A program made the translations under genes and the position numbers. The notes under the pieces are model-generated. The model was not told the DNA's origin, ran no database searches, and saw nothing but the letters and a program-made list of their open reading frames with translations. Of a stretch of DNA of 64,000 nucleotides, positions 21,058 to 28,978 are shown in pieces (position 1 is the first letter of the stretch; each line of letters begins with the position of its first letter). The stretch covers positions 186,001-250,000 of the forward strand of contig NZ_JAODIM010000038.1 of NCBI RefSeq assembly GCF_025527015.1. The letters run 5' to 3'. This DNA is from Winslowiella arboricola. GTDB lineage: Bacteria > Pseudomonadota > Gammaproteobacteria > Enterobacterales > Enterobacteriaceae.

Positions 21058-22020
21058 TTATTTGGTCATATTCAGCAAGGTACGCACGTTCTGCGCCGAG
21101 GTGGCAATAATATCAATCGCGCCGGTGCGTAATGCACCAAGAATTGCCATCGCTTTGGTATTTTCCGAGGCAATAGCAATCACACAGGGGATTTTGCGCA
21201 GCTCTTCGATGCTGACGCCAATCACGCGATCGTTCATCACGGTATCAACGTGTTCGCCTTGCGCATTAAAGAAGTCATAGCCGGCCACATCACCGGTGAC
21301 ACCCTGATTAAGGCTGGCATCGATAATTTCATGCGGACTGAACCAGCCGAGCTTGACCATATAACTGTTTTCGTTCATATCGCCAATGCCCACCAGCGCG
21401 ATATCGGCTTTGCGCGCGCGATCCAGCGTCTCTTTAATGGTGCCGTTCTGCATAAAGGCTTCTTTTAACGCACGGTTTTCCACATATGCCGGGGCATACA
21501 GCGTTTCGCTAATGCCGCCAAACTTCTTCGCCAGACGACGGCTGATATGGTCAGCGTTGATCGCGTCGCCGGGCCGGTGGGTGCCGCCAATACCGCTGAT
21601 AAAGTGGCAGTTGCGCGTCGGCACGCTGCCCGGATGATCGGCGACCGCCGCCACATTGCGTCCCTGCCCGACCGCCACGACCGAATTATCTTTTAAAGTT
21701 TGCGACAGATGCATCGCCACCAGCGCAGCCACCTGACGGCGCTGCTCTTCATCATCAGGGTGGTCAAGGGCAATCAGCGCGCGTTGCAGTGAGAAACGCT
21801 GCAGCAGTTGTTGTTCAAGACGGGTACTGAACACCGGATGGTAGCGGACATTGATCTCAACGATGCCTTCTTCTTTGGCGCGTTTTAATAAGCGTCCGAC
21901 TTTGATGCGCGAAATACCAAACTTACGCGCAATCTCCTCCTGAGTGATCTCATCCTGGTAATAAGCCACCGCGATTTCTGTCAGCAGCTCGGCGTCCTGA
22001 GAAAACGTGTTTTTTTCCAT
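21058..22020 (-). CDS. SorC-family sugar-binding transcriptional regulator
   Basis: A 320-residue regulator. Residues about 10-60 hold the helix-turn-helix (ITQEEIARKFGISRIKVGRLL). The rest is the SorC/DeoR effector domain related to sugar-phosphate isomerases (VAVGQGRNVAAV, KADIALVGIGDMNENS, GVSIEELRKIPCVIAIA). SorC regulators bind phosphorylated sugars and control nearby catabolic operons. It follows the 22177-27726 operon after 156 bases and a hairpin, so it is the likely regulator of the cluster. Its effector may be a tetrulose phosphate. The exact ligand and the sign of control cannot be read from sequence. Confidence 0.87.
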   Translation of the reverse strand: MEKNTFSQDAELLTEIAVAYYQDEITQEEIARKFGISRIKVGRLLKRAKEEGIVEINVRYHPVFSTRLEQQLLQRFSLQRALIALDHPDDEEQRRQVAALVAMHLSQTLKDNSVVAVGQGRNVAAVADHPGSVPTRNCHFISGIGGTHRPGDAINADHISRRLAKKFGGISETLYAPAYVENRALKEAFMQNGTIKETLDRARKADIALVGIGDMNENSYMVKLGWFSPHEIIDASLNQGVTGDVAGYDFFNAQGEHVDTVMNDRVIGVSIEELRKIPCVIAIASENTKAMAILGALRTGAIDIIATSAQNVRTLLNMTK

Positions 22021-22136
22021 CCGGGCAGTCGTCTCTTGATCGATTTTATGGGCGGCGCAGCAATGTATACCATTTTCTGATAGTTAGCTGGCGAATTTCT
22101 TTGTCAGATCATGATGTGACATCACGAAAAATGATG

Positions 22137-22171
22137 GCGTGCCAGCCATTATAACTGGCTGACACGCCCGG
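22137..22171 (-). terminator. Hairpin at the end of the catabolic operon
   Basis: On the minus strand GGCGTGTCAGCC pairs with GGCTGGCACGCC (one bulge-type mismatch) around a nine-base loop, five bases beyond the operon's last stop codon. TCATTTTTCG follows. It is probably a weak terminator before the regulator gene. Confidence 0.55.
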
Positions 22172-22176
22172 GGGAA

Positions 22177-23034
22177 TTAACGACGAATGGCGTCGATTTT
22201 CAGCATGCGGGCAATCACGATATCCAGCTCTTTCTGATCGAAAATCTGTTTCCAGTCTGGTTTCACAATTTTCTCGCGGCCATATTCCATGGCGATCATG
22301 CAGGCATCAGAGAACGGGTTAGTGGCGCGGAACGCCACCGCCAGTGCAATCTGTATATGTCCGTACAGCATCGCTTTTGCCGCTTCTTCCGGCACCCCTG
22401 AATGTTTCACCGTTTCATCCAGCGCTTCTTTCATAAAGGCACCGACCATACAGGCCACGGTCTCCACCAGCGTCGGCTCCAGATAAGCCAGCTGAGTTAC
22501 CGTCACCCAGTGCACCTGCTCGACCGGGCCGTACATCACGCTAATCACCTTGCTCAGCTCCGCCTTCTGCGCGTCGCTGCCGCTTTCAAATGATGCGGCG
22601 ACATGCTGAATTGCCGCCACGCCGCCAAAGGCATCGGCATGCTCTTCTTTGGTATAACGGTCAAGGAATACCGACGGATGGCATGGATGCGCCACCGCGT
22701 AGTGAATGCCGTCGCGCAGGGCAATCAGGTTGGCATAGGCCGCCGCCGGATCAAGGGTTAACAGCGTGGCGCCAGCCTTCATTTGCGGCACCACCAGCTC
22801 AGAAACTTTGCCCAGTACGATATCCGGCACCGCAAGGATCACCACATCACTTACTGGCACCACGGATTCAGCATCAGAGATCTCACGCCCCTGCGCAGTG
22901 ACCTGAGCCTGCGCCTGCGGCGCGCTCTCACAGTAAAATACCTGGTAGTCGCTTTTCTGCAGGTTGGCGGAAATACGCATGCCCATTTTGCCGCCTGCGC
23001 CAATCACGGTGATAGTGGTTATTTGTGTGCTCAT
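22177..23034 (-). CDS. apnO: NAD-binding oxidoisomerase, probable D-apionate oxidoisomerase
   Basis: A 285-residue protein with an N-terminal Rossmann fold (ITVIGAGGKMGMRISANL) and a helical C-terminal domain of the 6-phosphogluconate-dehydrogenase C-terminal type. From memory of the published D-apiose pathways, D-apionate oxidoisomerase ApnO, which moves a hydroxymethyl group to give 3-oxo-isoapionate, belongs to this short PGDH-like family. The neighbours fit the remaining steps of that route. The ATG overlaps the stop of the upstream gene by one base. Alternatively it could be a plain dehydrogenase of a tetronate or tetrulose. Family is fairly sure; the specific reaction is inference from context. 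Confidence 0.6.
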   Translation of the reverse strand: MSTQITTITVIGAGGKMGMRISANLQKSDYQVFYCESAPQAQAQVTAQGREISDAESVVPVSDVVILAVPDIVLGKVSELVVPQMKAGATLLTLDPAAAYANLIALRDGIHYAVAHPCHPSVFLDRYTKEEHADAFGGVAAIQHVAASFESGSDAQKAELSKVISVMYGPVEQVHWVTVTQLAYLEPTLVETVACMVGAFMKEALDETVKHSGVPEEAAKAMLYGHIQIALAVAFRATNPFSDACMIAMEYGREKIVKPDWKQIFDQKELDIVIARMLKIDAIRR

Positions 23035-23843
23035 CAGTTACTCCTGGGTTGTCTGTGACGTAAAAAATCAACGCTTTGTTGGGTCCACTCAGCTTCGCGC
23101 TGGCAGGTGCTCTGGGCATCCTGCTGCCACGGCAGCCAGTGTTCTACGATTTGGTTAATGCCGCGCTCATCGGGACGTACCTGCGCAATCAGCAGGTCAT
23201 AGTCAAGCAGTCCTTCACCCAGCGGCGCGCCAGCCAGCGTAAAGCCAACCCACCCCTCCTGCCGGCTAAAGGCAAAATCTTTAATATGCAGGTTCAGCAC
23301 CCGGTCAGCGGTATTGGTGATCACCTGCTGCGGTTGCTCCAGCGCCGCGACGCAGTTGGCCGGGTCGAGACAGACGCCAAGATAAGCGGATGGAAAACGC
23401 GCAATCACTGACATCATCTCGGCGCTGTTCACCTGTTCATAGGTTTCCAGGCACAGTTTTACCTGTTGCTGTTCAAGCTGCGGCAGGATGGTTTCGATCA
23501 GCGCCGCCGCTTCCGCCAGCGTCGGCCGGTGGCTGGCGCTGTTAAACATCGAACGAATCACGGTGACCTGCAGAATGCTGGCCAGCTGTAAATAGCGCTG
23601 CAGATGGGCGGTTTGCAGACCGCGGGTGCCCAGCTCCAGTTCGAGTCCGAGGCGATCGGCCTGCTGACGCAGTGCCAGTAACTCAGCATCACTCCAGTTT
23701 TCAATCTGCGGGTAATCACAGATCTGAAACAGTGTCACTCCCATCGCGGCGGTCTGTTCCAGCATCTGCGCCAGCGTCAGTGGCGCCGGAACCCGATCCG
23801 AGCTGCGCCAGAAAAATGCATAGGTGCTTAATCCGATAGCCAT
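23034..23843 (-). CDS. oiaC: Xylose-isomerase-fold enzyme, probable 3-oxo-isoapionate decarboxylase
   Basis: A 269-residue TIM-barrel protein of the AP-endonuclease-2/sugar-phosphate isomerase superfamily. Metal-ligand candidates are the Glu in LCLETYEQVNS, the Asp in GVCLDPANC, the His in NLHIKDFAF and the Glu in IVEHW. In D-apionate catabolism a protein of this fold (OiaC) decarboxylates 3-oxo-isoapionate to L-erythrulose, the substrate of the kinase encoded two genes upstream. The alternative is an EryC-type tetrulose-4-phosphate racemase as in Brucella erythritol catabolism, which has the same fold and similar TpiA/RpiB-type partners. Its start directly abuts the previous stop. Confidence 0.55.
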   Translation of the reverse strand: MAIGLSTYAFFWRSSDRVPAPLTLAQMLEQTAAMGVTLFQICDYPQIENWSDAELLALRQQADRLGLELELGTRGLQTAHLQRYLQLASILQVTVIRSMFNSASHRPTLAEAAALIETILPQLEQQQVKLCLETYEQVNSAEMMSVIARFPSAYLGVCLDPANCVAALEQPQQVITNTADRVLNLHIKDFAFSRQEGWVGFTLAGAPLGEGLLDYDLLIAQVRPDERGINQIVEHWLPWQQDAQSTCQREAEWTQQSVDFLRHRQPRSN

Positions 23844-24635
23844 TTATGCCTCCGTAGCTGATGGCGAGGTGGCGGCCAGCGCGGCAGCCTCATCAATAAT
23901 CTGGCGCAACGCCGCTGGCTGATGGGCAAAGCGTCCAAGGAACAGGCCGTTCACCTGATGGCCCAGACGGCTCAGCAGGCCGGGTCCGGCGCTGCCGCCA
24001 TAAATCACGCGGAAATGGAAATCACCAAAGTCGTTAAGCTGACGCAGCCCATCACAGACTTCAGCAATAAACGCATCCGGCGCCGGGGCTGGCGCGCCAA
24101 TCGCCCATTGTGGCTCCCAGGCCAGCACTACTTCGCCACGCAGTTGCTGACGATTCGCCTCGCTTAAGGCGGCAATCAGCTGCTGGCGACAGGTGGCAAT
24201 CGCCTGATCGGGCGGCAACTGCTGCTCTTCGCCAAAGCACAGCACCGGGGTCAGGCCATTGCGCAGTGCAGCGGCCAGCTTGGCGGCAATCTGCACATCG
24301 GTTTCAGCAAAATGGCGGCGGCGTTCGGCGTGACCGATCTCCACATAACGACAACCCAGTTCGGCCAGCATCGGGCCACCGACTTCACCAGTCCAGGCGC
24401 CGCTATCTTCCCAGCACAGGTCTTGCGCGCCGATGCTTACCGCAGTAGCCGAGAAGATCTGTCCAATCGCCGCTATCGCCGGAAAGGCAGGCAGCACAAA
24501 CAGTCCGACCTCGCCGTTTACTATCGCCGGATGATGACGGGCAATCTCCGCCACCTCCTCACTCCATGCCAGCGTCTGCTGATAGCTGAAGTACATCTTC
24601 AGACTAACGCCCAGCGTAATACGCGGCTGTGTCAT
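23844..24635 (-). CDS. lerI: TpiA-like isomerase, probable L-erythrulose-1-phosphate isomerase
   Basis: A 263-residue triose-phosphate-isomerase-fold protein, clearly divergent from housekeeping TpiA. The catalytic lysine is in GVSLKMYFS (TpiA has NWKMN), the catalytic histidine in YVEIGHAERR, the catalytic glutamate in VLAWEPQWAIGA, and the phosphate loop in IYGGSAGPGLL. Divergent TpiA2 proteins of this kind (EryH, LerI) convert L-erythrulose 1-phosphate to D-erythrulose 4-phosphate. It overlaps the kinase gene by ATGA, so product and substrate are passed between coupled neighbours. Confidence 0.7.
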   Translation of the reverse strand: MTQPRITLGVSLKMYFSYQQTLAWSEEVAEIARHHPAIVNGEVGLFVLPAFPAIAAIGQIFSATAVSIGAQDLCWEDSGAWTGEVGGPMLAELGCRYVEIGHAERRRHFAETDVQIAAKLAAALRNGLTPVLCFGEEQQLPPDQAIATCRQQLIAALSEANRQQLRGEVVLAWEPQWAIGAPAPAPDAFIAEVCDGLRQLNDFGDFHFRVIYGGSAGPGLLSRLGHQVNGLFLGRFAHQPAALRQIIDEAAALAATSPSATEA

Positions 24636-26389
24636 TCGTTGATCTCCTGTAACTGCTGTACCGGCGCATTGGCCTGTAATACGGCCAGGACTTTATTGAC
24701 GATCAGCGCCAGCGACACCGCACCAGCATCCGCGGTACCCAGACTTTTCTCCGCCAGCGGACGGGCGCGCCCCATTTTTGGCAACAGTTGGGCGGTATCT
24801 TTGGCGCTTTGTGCAGCCTGCTGCGCCGCAGCGGCCCAGGCATCAACCAGGCTGTCACCGGCATTAACCCGGCTGGTCAGGCAGTCACTGAATGGCACCA
24901 GCACATCCACCAGCGTTTTATCGCCAGGTTTAGCTTTGCCAAAGTGCATAATGCCCTCTTTCGCATGCTGCACACCCAGCGCTACCCGCTGCGCATTCGG
25001 CGCCTGGCTGTCGCCCAGCGCGGTGCCGATCGCGGTCAGCGCCACGCCCCACAGCGCACCTGAGGTGCCGCCCGCTTTATCAGCCCAGGCGTCTGCGGCG
25101 CGACAGAGTAAGGTGCCGGCACCAGCATGGCGCTGCTGCATTTCACGCGCTTTCTCCAGCGCTCCCAGCGAGCCGCGCTCCATACCAATACCGTGGTCGC
25201 CGTCACCGGCAACCGCATCGATACGGCCCAGCTCGGTAGCATTGACTTCAATCACTTCGGCAATCGCTTCGATAATCGCCAGCGTACAAGCCGCGGCATG
25301 CTGTGAGGCTTTGCTGGCGTCAGGGACCTGGTCAATCTCAGGCAGTTGCTGTTCGACGGCGCTAAGCTGCTCGGCAACGATCACGCTGCCTTTACGGAAT
25401 GCCGGCGCATTGGCCGGTGCGCGCCAGAATCCTTCCAGCTGCTCATCCAGCCACATCAGCGTCAGCGAGGCGCCAGCCATATTAAAGCTGGTGACAAATT
25501 CACCCACTTCCGGCTCCACCACCTGCAAGCCTTCGTCGCCAAGCAGCTGCGCCACGCGGCGATAGACGACAAACAGCTCTTCATATTTTACCGAGCCGAG
25601 ACCATTCAGGATCACTGCCACCCGCTGACCGCGACGGGTGCTAATCTCCTGCGGACACTCTTTCATCAGGCTGCTGACAAACAGCTCCGCCAGTGCATCG
25701 GCTGCCGGAATATCGCACTCCTGAATGCCCGGTTCGCCATGAATGCCCATGCCCAGCGCCATAGTGCCGTGCGCCACTTCAAACAGCGGCTGCGTGGCAC
25801 CCGGCAGCGTACAGCCAGAGAAGGCGACGCCCAGCGAGCGGGTACGGTGGTTGGCATGACGCGCGATGCGGGTAACTTCAGCCAGTGAATGGCCCGCTTC
25901 GGCGGCGGCGGCGGCGACTTTAAATACCGCCAGATCGCCCGCCACCCCACGACGCTTCTCATGCTCATTCAGCTCAGCGCTAAAGATATCGTCAGTCACC
26001 GCCAGCAGTTCGCAGGGGATGCCTTCGGCTTTCAGCCGCTCGCAGGCCTGGCCAAAGTGCAGCACATCACCGGCATAGTTACCGAAAGCCAGTAATACGC
26101 CGCCACCATTATCGGCAGCGCGCGCCACGTTGTAGATCTGTTGCGCCGACGGCGAGGCAAACAGATTACCCATCGCCGCGCCGTGCGCCATCCCCTGTCC
26201 CACCAGGCCGGAAAATGCCGGGTAGTGGCCGGAACCGCCGCCAATCACCAGCGCGACACTGCCTGGCTGGCTGCGGGTGCTGCGCACCACGCCGCCTGCG
26301 ACCTGGCGCACTTTATCGGCGTTGGCGGCCACAAAACCTTCAATCAGTTCACTGGCAAAGGCGGAGGGCTGATTAAACAGATAGGTCAT
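24632..26389 (-). CDS. lerK: DhaK-DhaL fusion kinase, probable L-erythrulose kinase
   Basis: A 585-residue ATP-dependent ketose kinase with both domains in one chain. The DhaK part (about 1-330) has GGGSGHYPAFSGLVGQGM, FGNYAGDVLHF and His217 in GIHGEPG, the residue that binds the keto group covalently. The DhaL part (about 365-580) has the Mg-ATP loop GDGDHGIGMERG and GGTSGALWG. Fused kinases of this type include dihydroxyacetone kinases and the L- and D-erythrulose kinases LerK/DerK. The adjacent TpiA-like and RpiB-like isomerases favour erythrulose. Start and stop overlap both neighbours by ATGA. Confidence 0.72.
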   Translation of the reverse strand: MTYLFNQPSAFASELIEGFVAANADKVRQVAGGVVRSTRSQPGSVALVIGGGSGHYPAFSGLVGQGMAHGAAMGNLFASPSAQQIYNVARAADNGGGVLLAFGNYAGDVLHFGQACERLKAEGIPCELLAVTDDIFSAELNEHEKRRGVAGDLAVFKVAAAAAEAGHSLAEVTRIARHANHRTRSLGVAFSGCTLPGATQPLFEVAHGTMALGMGIHGEPGIQECDIPAADALAELFVSSLMKECPQEISTRRGQRVAVILNGLGSVKYEELFVVYRRVAQLLGDEGLQVVEPEVGEFVTSFNMAGASLTLMWLDEQLEGFWRAPANAPAFRKGSVIVAEQLSAVEQQLPEIDQVPDASKASQHAAACTLAIIEAIAEVIEVNATELGRIDAVAGDGDHGIGMERGSLGALEKAREMQQRHAGAGTLLCRAADAWADKAGGTSGALWGVALTAIGTALGDSQAPNAQRVALGVQHAKEGIMHFGKAKPGDKTLVDVLVPFSDCLTSRVNAGDSLVDAWAAAAQQAAQSAKDTAQLLPKMGRARPLAEKSLGTADAGAVSLALIVNKVLAVLQANAPVQQLQEINE

Positions 26390-27726
26390 TGGGTGTGCTC
26401 CTGTGGAATGTGGGCAGACTGAAATCCTGAACGTTTAGCGTTAAGTAACAACATCAGTAGCGCGGAGAGCAGCATGAAACCGCCCACCACCATCATCGAA
26501 ACGGTGTAACCCCCGGTGGCATCGTGCAGCATGCCGGTGAGATAGCCGGCGGAGAAACCGGCGACATTGCCTAAGGTGTTAATCAGCGCAATCGCCGCCG
26601 CCGCAGAAGCGCCGGTCAGGAACTGGGTTGGCAGCGTCCAGAAGTTAGGCAGCGCCGCGAAGATTGAACTGGCGGTTATTGAGATCACCAGGATAGTCGC
26701 CAGCGGTGAATCCATATACAGAGCCAGCGGCACGCTGATGGCGCCGGTCAGTGCCGGCAGCGCGATATGCCAGGTTTTGCAACCGCGACGGGTGGCGTCC
26801 TTCGACCAGAAGAACATCACCACGGCGGCAAACAGATACGGCACGCCGGTAATCAGCCCTTTCTCAATCACGTTAAACGAGGTGCCAAACTGCTGCTGGA
26901 AGCCGGAAATAATCGTTGGCAGGAAAAACGCCAGGGCATACAGGCCGTAGATAAAACCAAAGTAGACCAGGCACAGCATCCAGACGCGGCCGTTAAACAT
27001 CACGCTGCGCAGGCTGGCATGCGCGCCGCCGCATTTCTCACGCTGCTCTTTTTCCAGCGCGGTAGTCAGCCACTCTTTCTCCTGCGCATTCAGCCATTTG
27101 GCTTCACGCGGCGAGTCCACCAGATAGAACCAGGCGACGATGCCGATCACAATCGCCGGAATCGACACACCGAGGAACATTACGCGCCAGCCGGAGAGGC
27201 CAAACAGACCGTGTTGATCAATCAACGCGGCGGCCAGCGGCGCGCCCAGCACCACGGTCAGCGGCTGCGCAAGATAGAACAGCGACAGCACTTTGCTGCG
27301 GTGTTTCGCCGGTACCCACATGCTGAGAAACAGGATCGCGCCCGGGAAGAAGCCGGCTTCGGCAATCCCCAGCAGCAGACGCAGCGTATACAGTCCTTCC
27401 ACGCTGCTGACCCAGGTAAACAGTAATGAGACGATGCCCCAGCTGACCATAATGCGCGCCAGCCATTTGCGCGCGCCGAAGCGATGCAGCGCGAGGTTGC
27501 TGGGGACTTCCAGCAGGATATAGCCAATAAAGAAGATGCCGGAGGCGAGACCAAACTGCGCCGCATGCAACCCCAGATCGTCGGTCAGGCCATTCGGTCC
27601 GGCGAAAGAGATGGCGGTACGGTCAAGGAAGTTGATAAAGAACATCAGCGCGACAAAGGGCACTAAGCGTAGCGACACCTTACGGATGGCGGATTTTTCG
27701 ACGGCGTGTTGATCAATCGCGTTCAT
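26386..27726 (-). CDS. MFS transporter of the anion:cation symporter type
   Basis: A 446-residue protein with twelve predicted membrane segments. MFFINFLDRTAISFAGPNG and the loop RFGARKWLARIMVSWG are typical of the ACS family (tartrate-, hexuronate- and rhamnogalacturonide-type importers), whose members mostly carry organic anions. An acid substrate such as D-apionate would fit. GGAGG precedes the start. It is the first large gene of the operon and overlaps the kinase gene by ATGA; a 39-codon ORF upstream overlaps its start by ATGA as well. Confidence 0.83.
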   Translation of the reverse strand: MNAIDQHAVEKSAIRKVSLRLVPFVALMFFINFLDRTAISFAGPNGLTDDLGLHAAQFGLASGIFFIGYILLEVPSNLALHRFGARKWLARIMVSWGIVSLLFTWVSSVEGLYTLRLLLGIAEAGFFPGAILFLSMWVPAKHRSKVLSLFYLAQPLTVVLGAPLAAALIDQHGLFGLSGWRVMFLGVSIPAIVIGIVAWFYLVDSPREAKWLNAQEKEWLTTALEKEQREKCGGAHASLRSVMFNGRVWMLCLVYFGFIYGLYALAFFLPTIISGFQQQFGTSFNVIEKGLITGVPYLFAAVVMFFWSKDATRRGCKTWHIALPALTGAISVPLALYMDSPLATILVISITASSIFAALPNFWTLPTQFLTGASAAAAIALINTLGNVAGFSAGYLTGMLHDATGGYTVSMMVVGGFMLLSALLMLLLNAKRSGFQSAHIPQEHTQ

Positions 27727-27842
27727 TGGGTACCTCCGGCAGCGTACTGCTGCGCAGGCTGGATAAACTGGCTCCCTGGTGCAGGGGCATTACGGCGATG
27801 TTTCGCGGTTGGTGAGGGTGACAGAAGGCAGATTTGACGCAT
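27723..27842 (-). CDS. Putative 39-residue leader ORF coupled to the MFS gene
   Basis: An ATG nine bases after GAGGA opens a 39-codon frame that begins MRQICLLSPSPTAKHRR. It ends GGTQ with a TGA overlapping the MFS start as ATGA, the same junction used at two other places in this operon. The product is basic and proline-rich, with no membrane segment, and I recognise no relative. It could be a translational-coupling leader or a small protein. Only the layout supports it. Confidence 0.4.
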   Translation of the reverse strand: MRQICLLSPSPTAKHRRNAPAPGSQFIQPAQQYAAGGTQ

Positions 27843-27886
27843 GGTTTGAGTCCTCAGTGGGTCTTCTTGTGCATTGCATCAATGCG

Positions 27887-27899
27887 TGAACATATGAAC
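27887..27899. promoter_or_regulatory. Candidate regulator operator, copy 1
   Basis: TGAACATATGAAC lies about 160 bases upstream of the MFS start and recurs exactly 180 bases away at 28067-28079. A related palindromic TGAATTTATGTTCA lies at 27906-27919. SorC/DeoR-type regulators often bind TGAAC/GTTCA half-sites. Assigning it to the regulator at 21058 is inference. Confidence 0.55.
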
Positions 27900-27941
27900 G
27901 CTACCTGAATTTATGTTCAAACCCCAGCTCACAAAACGAAA

Positions 27942-27961
27942 ATTGTGACGTAGCTCATAAC
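27942..27961. promoter_or_regulatory. CRP site in the divergent control region
   Basis: TGTGA at 27944-27948, six bases, then TCATA at 27955-27959 differs from the CRP consensus by one base. It lies between the two putative operators and could serve both the catabolic operon and the isomerase gene. The rest of the 27843-28173 gap is AT-rich promoter sequence with no further gene. Confidence 0.6.
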
Positions 27962-28066
27962 CTTCAATTCTGCTTTTTATCGCGCAGTTTCGCGCAGCAC
28001 AGGCGCGTAAAGGGATTAAAGCGGCAACCGCTACGGCAAAAAGAAAACAAACAAAAGAACACCTAT

Positions 28067-28079
28067 TGAACATATGAAC
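28067..28079. promoter_or_regulatory. Candidate regulator operator, copy 2
   Basis: An exact second copy of TGAACATATGAAC, about 95 bases before the start of the RpiB-like gene. The pair brackets the divergent promoters and could support looping by an oligomeric SorC protein. Confidence 0.55.
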
Positions 28080-28173
28080 AGAAGTGCGTTAGGGTAATAG
28101 CGAACCGCCGCCCGGGATAACCTTATGTCCTCCCGACCCTGCGGCACTGTTAACCCAGCGGGAGTAACCTTAT

Positions 28174-28632
28174 ATGTCTTCTATTGCAATTGGCGCCGAC
28201 GATGCAGCTCTGGAACTGAAAAACCTGATTAAGCAGTTCCTGCAGGAAAAAAATATTGATGTCAGTGACTACAGTAACGACGCCCAGGCGGAGAAGCCGC
28301 TCTACCCGGATATCGCCTGGACGCTGGCCAACGCCATCCGCGAAGGTAAACACGAACGCGGCATTCTGATCTGCGGTACCGGTATTGGTATGGCGATTGT
28401 CGCCAATAAAGTGCCCGGCATCCGCGCCGCCCAGTGCCACGACACCTATTCCGCCGAACGCGCACGTAAAAGCAACAATGCGCAGGTGATGACGCTGGGC
28501 GCGCGCGTGATTGGGCCGGAACTGGCGCGCAGCATCGTTAACAGCTGGCTTAATTCAGAATTCGAAGGCGGCGGATCATCAGAAAAAGTGGATAAAATCA
28601 GCTACTACGAGCAGAGCGTCTGCGCTAAATAA
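28174..28632 (+). CDS. derI: RpiB-family isomerase, probable D-erythrulose-4-phosphate isomerase
   Basis: A 152-residue LacAB/RpiB-fold protein. The catalytic cysteine is in GILICGTGIGMAIVANK, and CHDTYSAERARKSNNAQVM is the conserved RpiB block. RpiB homologues in erythritol/erythrulose clusters (EryI, DerI) turn D-erythrulose 4-phosphate into D-erythrose 4-phosphate. It is divergent from the kinase/TpiA operon, across a shared control region. GGGAG precedes the start. The alternative is a backup ribose-5-phosphate isomerase B; context makes the tetrose role more likely. Confidence 0.72.
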   Translation: MSSIAIGADDAALELKNLIKQFLQEKNIDVSDYSNDAQAEKPLYPDIAWTLANAIREGKHERGILICGTGIGMAIVANKVPGIRAAQCHDTYSAERARKSNNAQVMTLGARVIGPELARSIVNSWLNSEFEGGGSSEKVDKISYYEQSVCAK

Positions 28633-28638
28633 ATCCCC

Positions 28639-28677
28639 TGACGGGCACACCGGAAGTGTGCGCCGTCACAGTTTTTT
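28639..28677 (+). terminator. Terminator after the RpiB-like gene
   Basis: GACGGGCACAC pairs with GTGTGCGCCGTC around CGGAA with one bulged base, followed by ACAGTTTTTTG. It is eight bases past the stop codon. Confidence 0.7.
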
Positions 28678-28978
28678 GTGGAACTGCTACACTTTCAGTT
28701 GCGGCTTTTTTTATTGTCCGCTACGCGGCCATTGAGCGAACCCATCGCAATAATCAGAGAAAACGCATTTCTATTCCCGGACGTCTGATGCAATGTTTCG
28801 CCTGAAAACACTTAGCCGTGTCGGTTAGAGTGGTCGTGCCGTCGTTGTCCTGTCGCCTGAAAACAGGCCCGGACAGCGATACGCCGCCCCGGACGCCCGC
28901 AGGTTTTAGCGCACGCCCCGAGACAACGCCCGCCACGGCTCTATTCGCATTAGCGATTGCTTATCAAGGAGACAAGAG
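28678..28978 (+). promoter_or_regulatory. Upstream region of talA
   Basis: No gene is seen in this 301-base stretch. TCGCCTGAAAACA occurs twice, at 28798-28810 and 28853-28865. The talA ribosome site AAGGAGACAAGAG is at its end. The rest is presumably the talA-tktB promoter; I cannot place a -10 with confidence. Confidence 0.35.

Noticed and set aside
22111-22123. TGATGTGACATCA palindrome upstream of the SorC gene as a CRP site
   Set aside because: The half-sites do not have the TGTGA-N6-TCACA spacing; it may be an operator of another factor or chance.
24312-25565. A 417-codon open frame on the plus strand across the TpiA-like and kinase genes
   Set aside because: It is antisense to two well-supported enzymes, rich in Ser, Ala, Arg and Pro with no domain pattern, and has no ribosome site. 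It is a by-product of the high GC codon bias.
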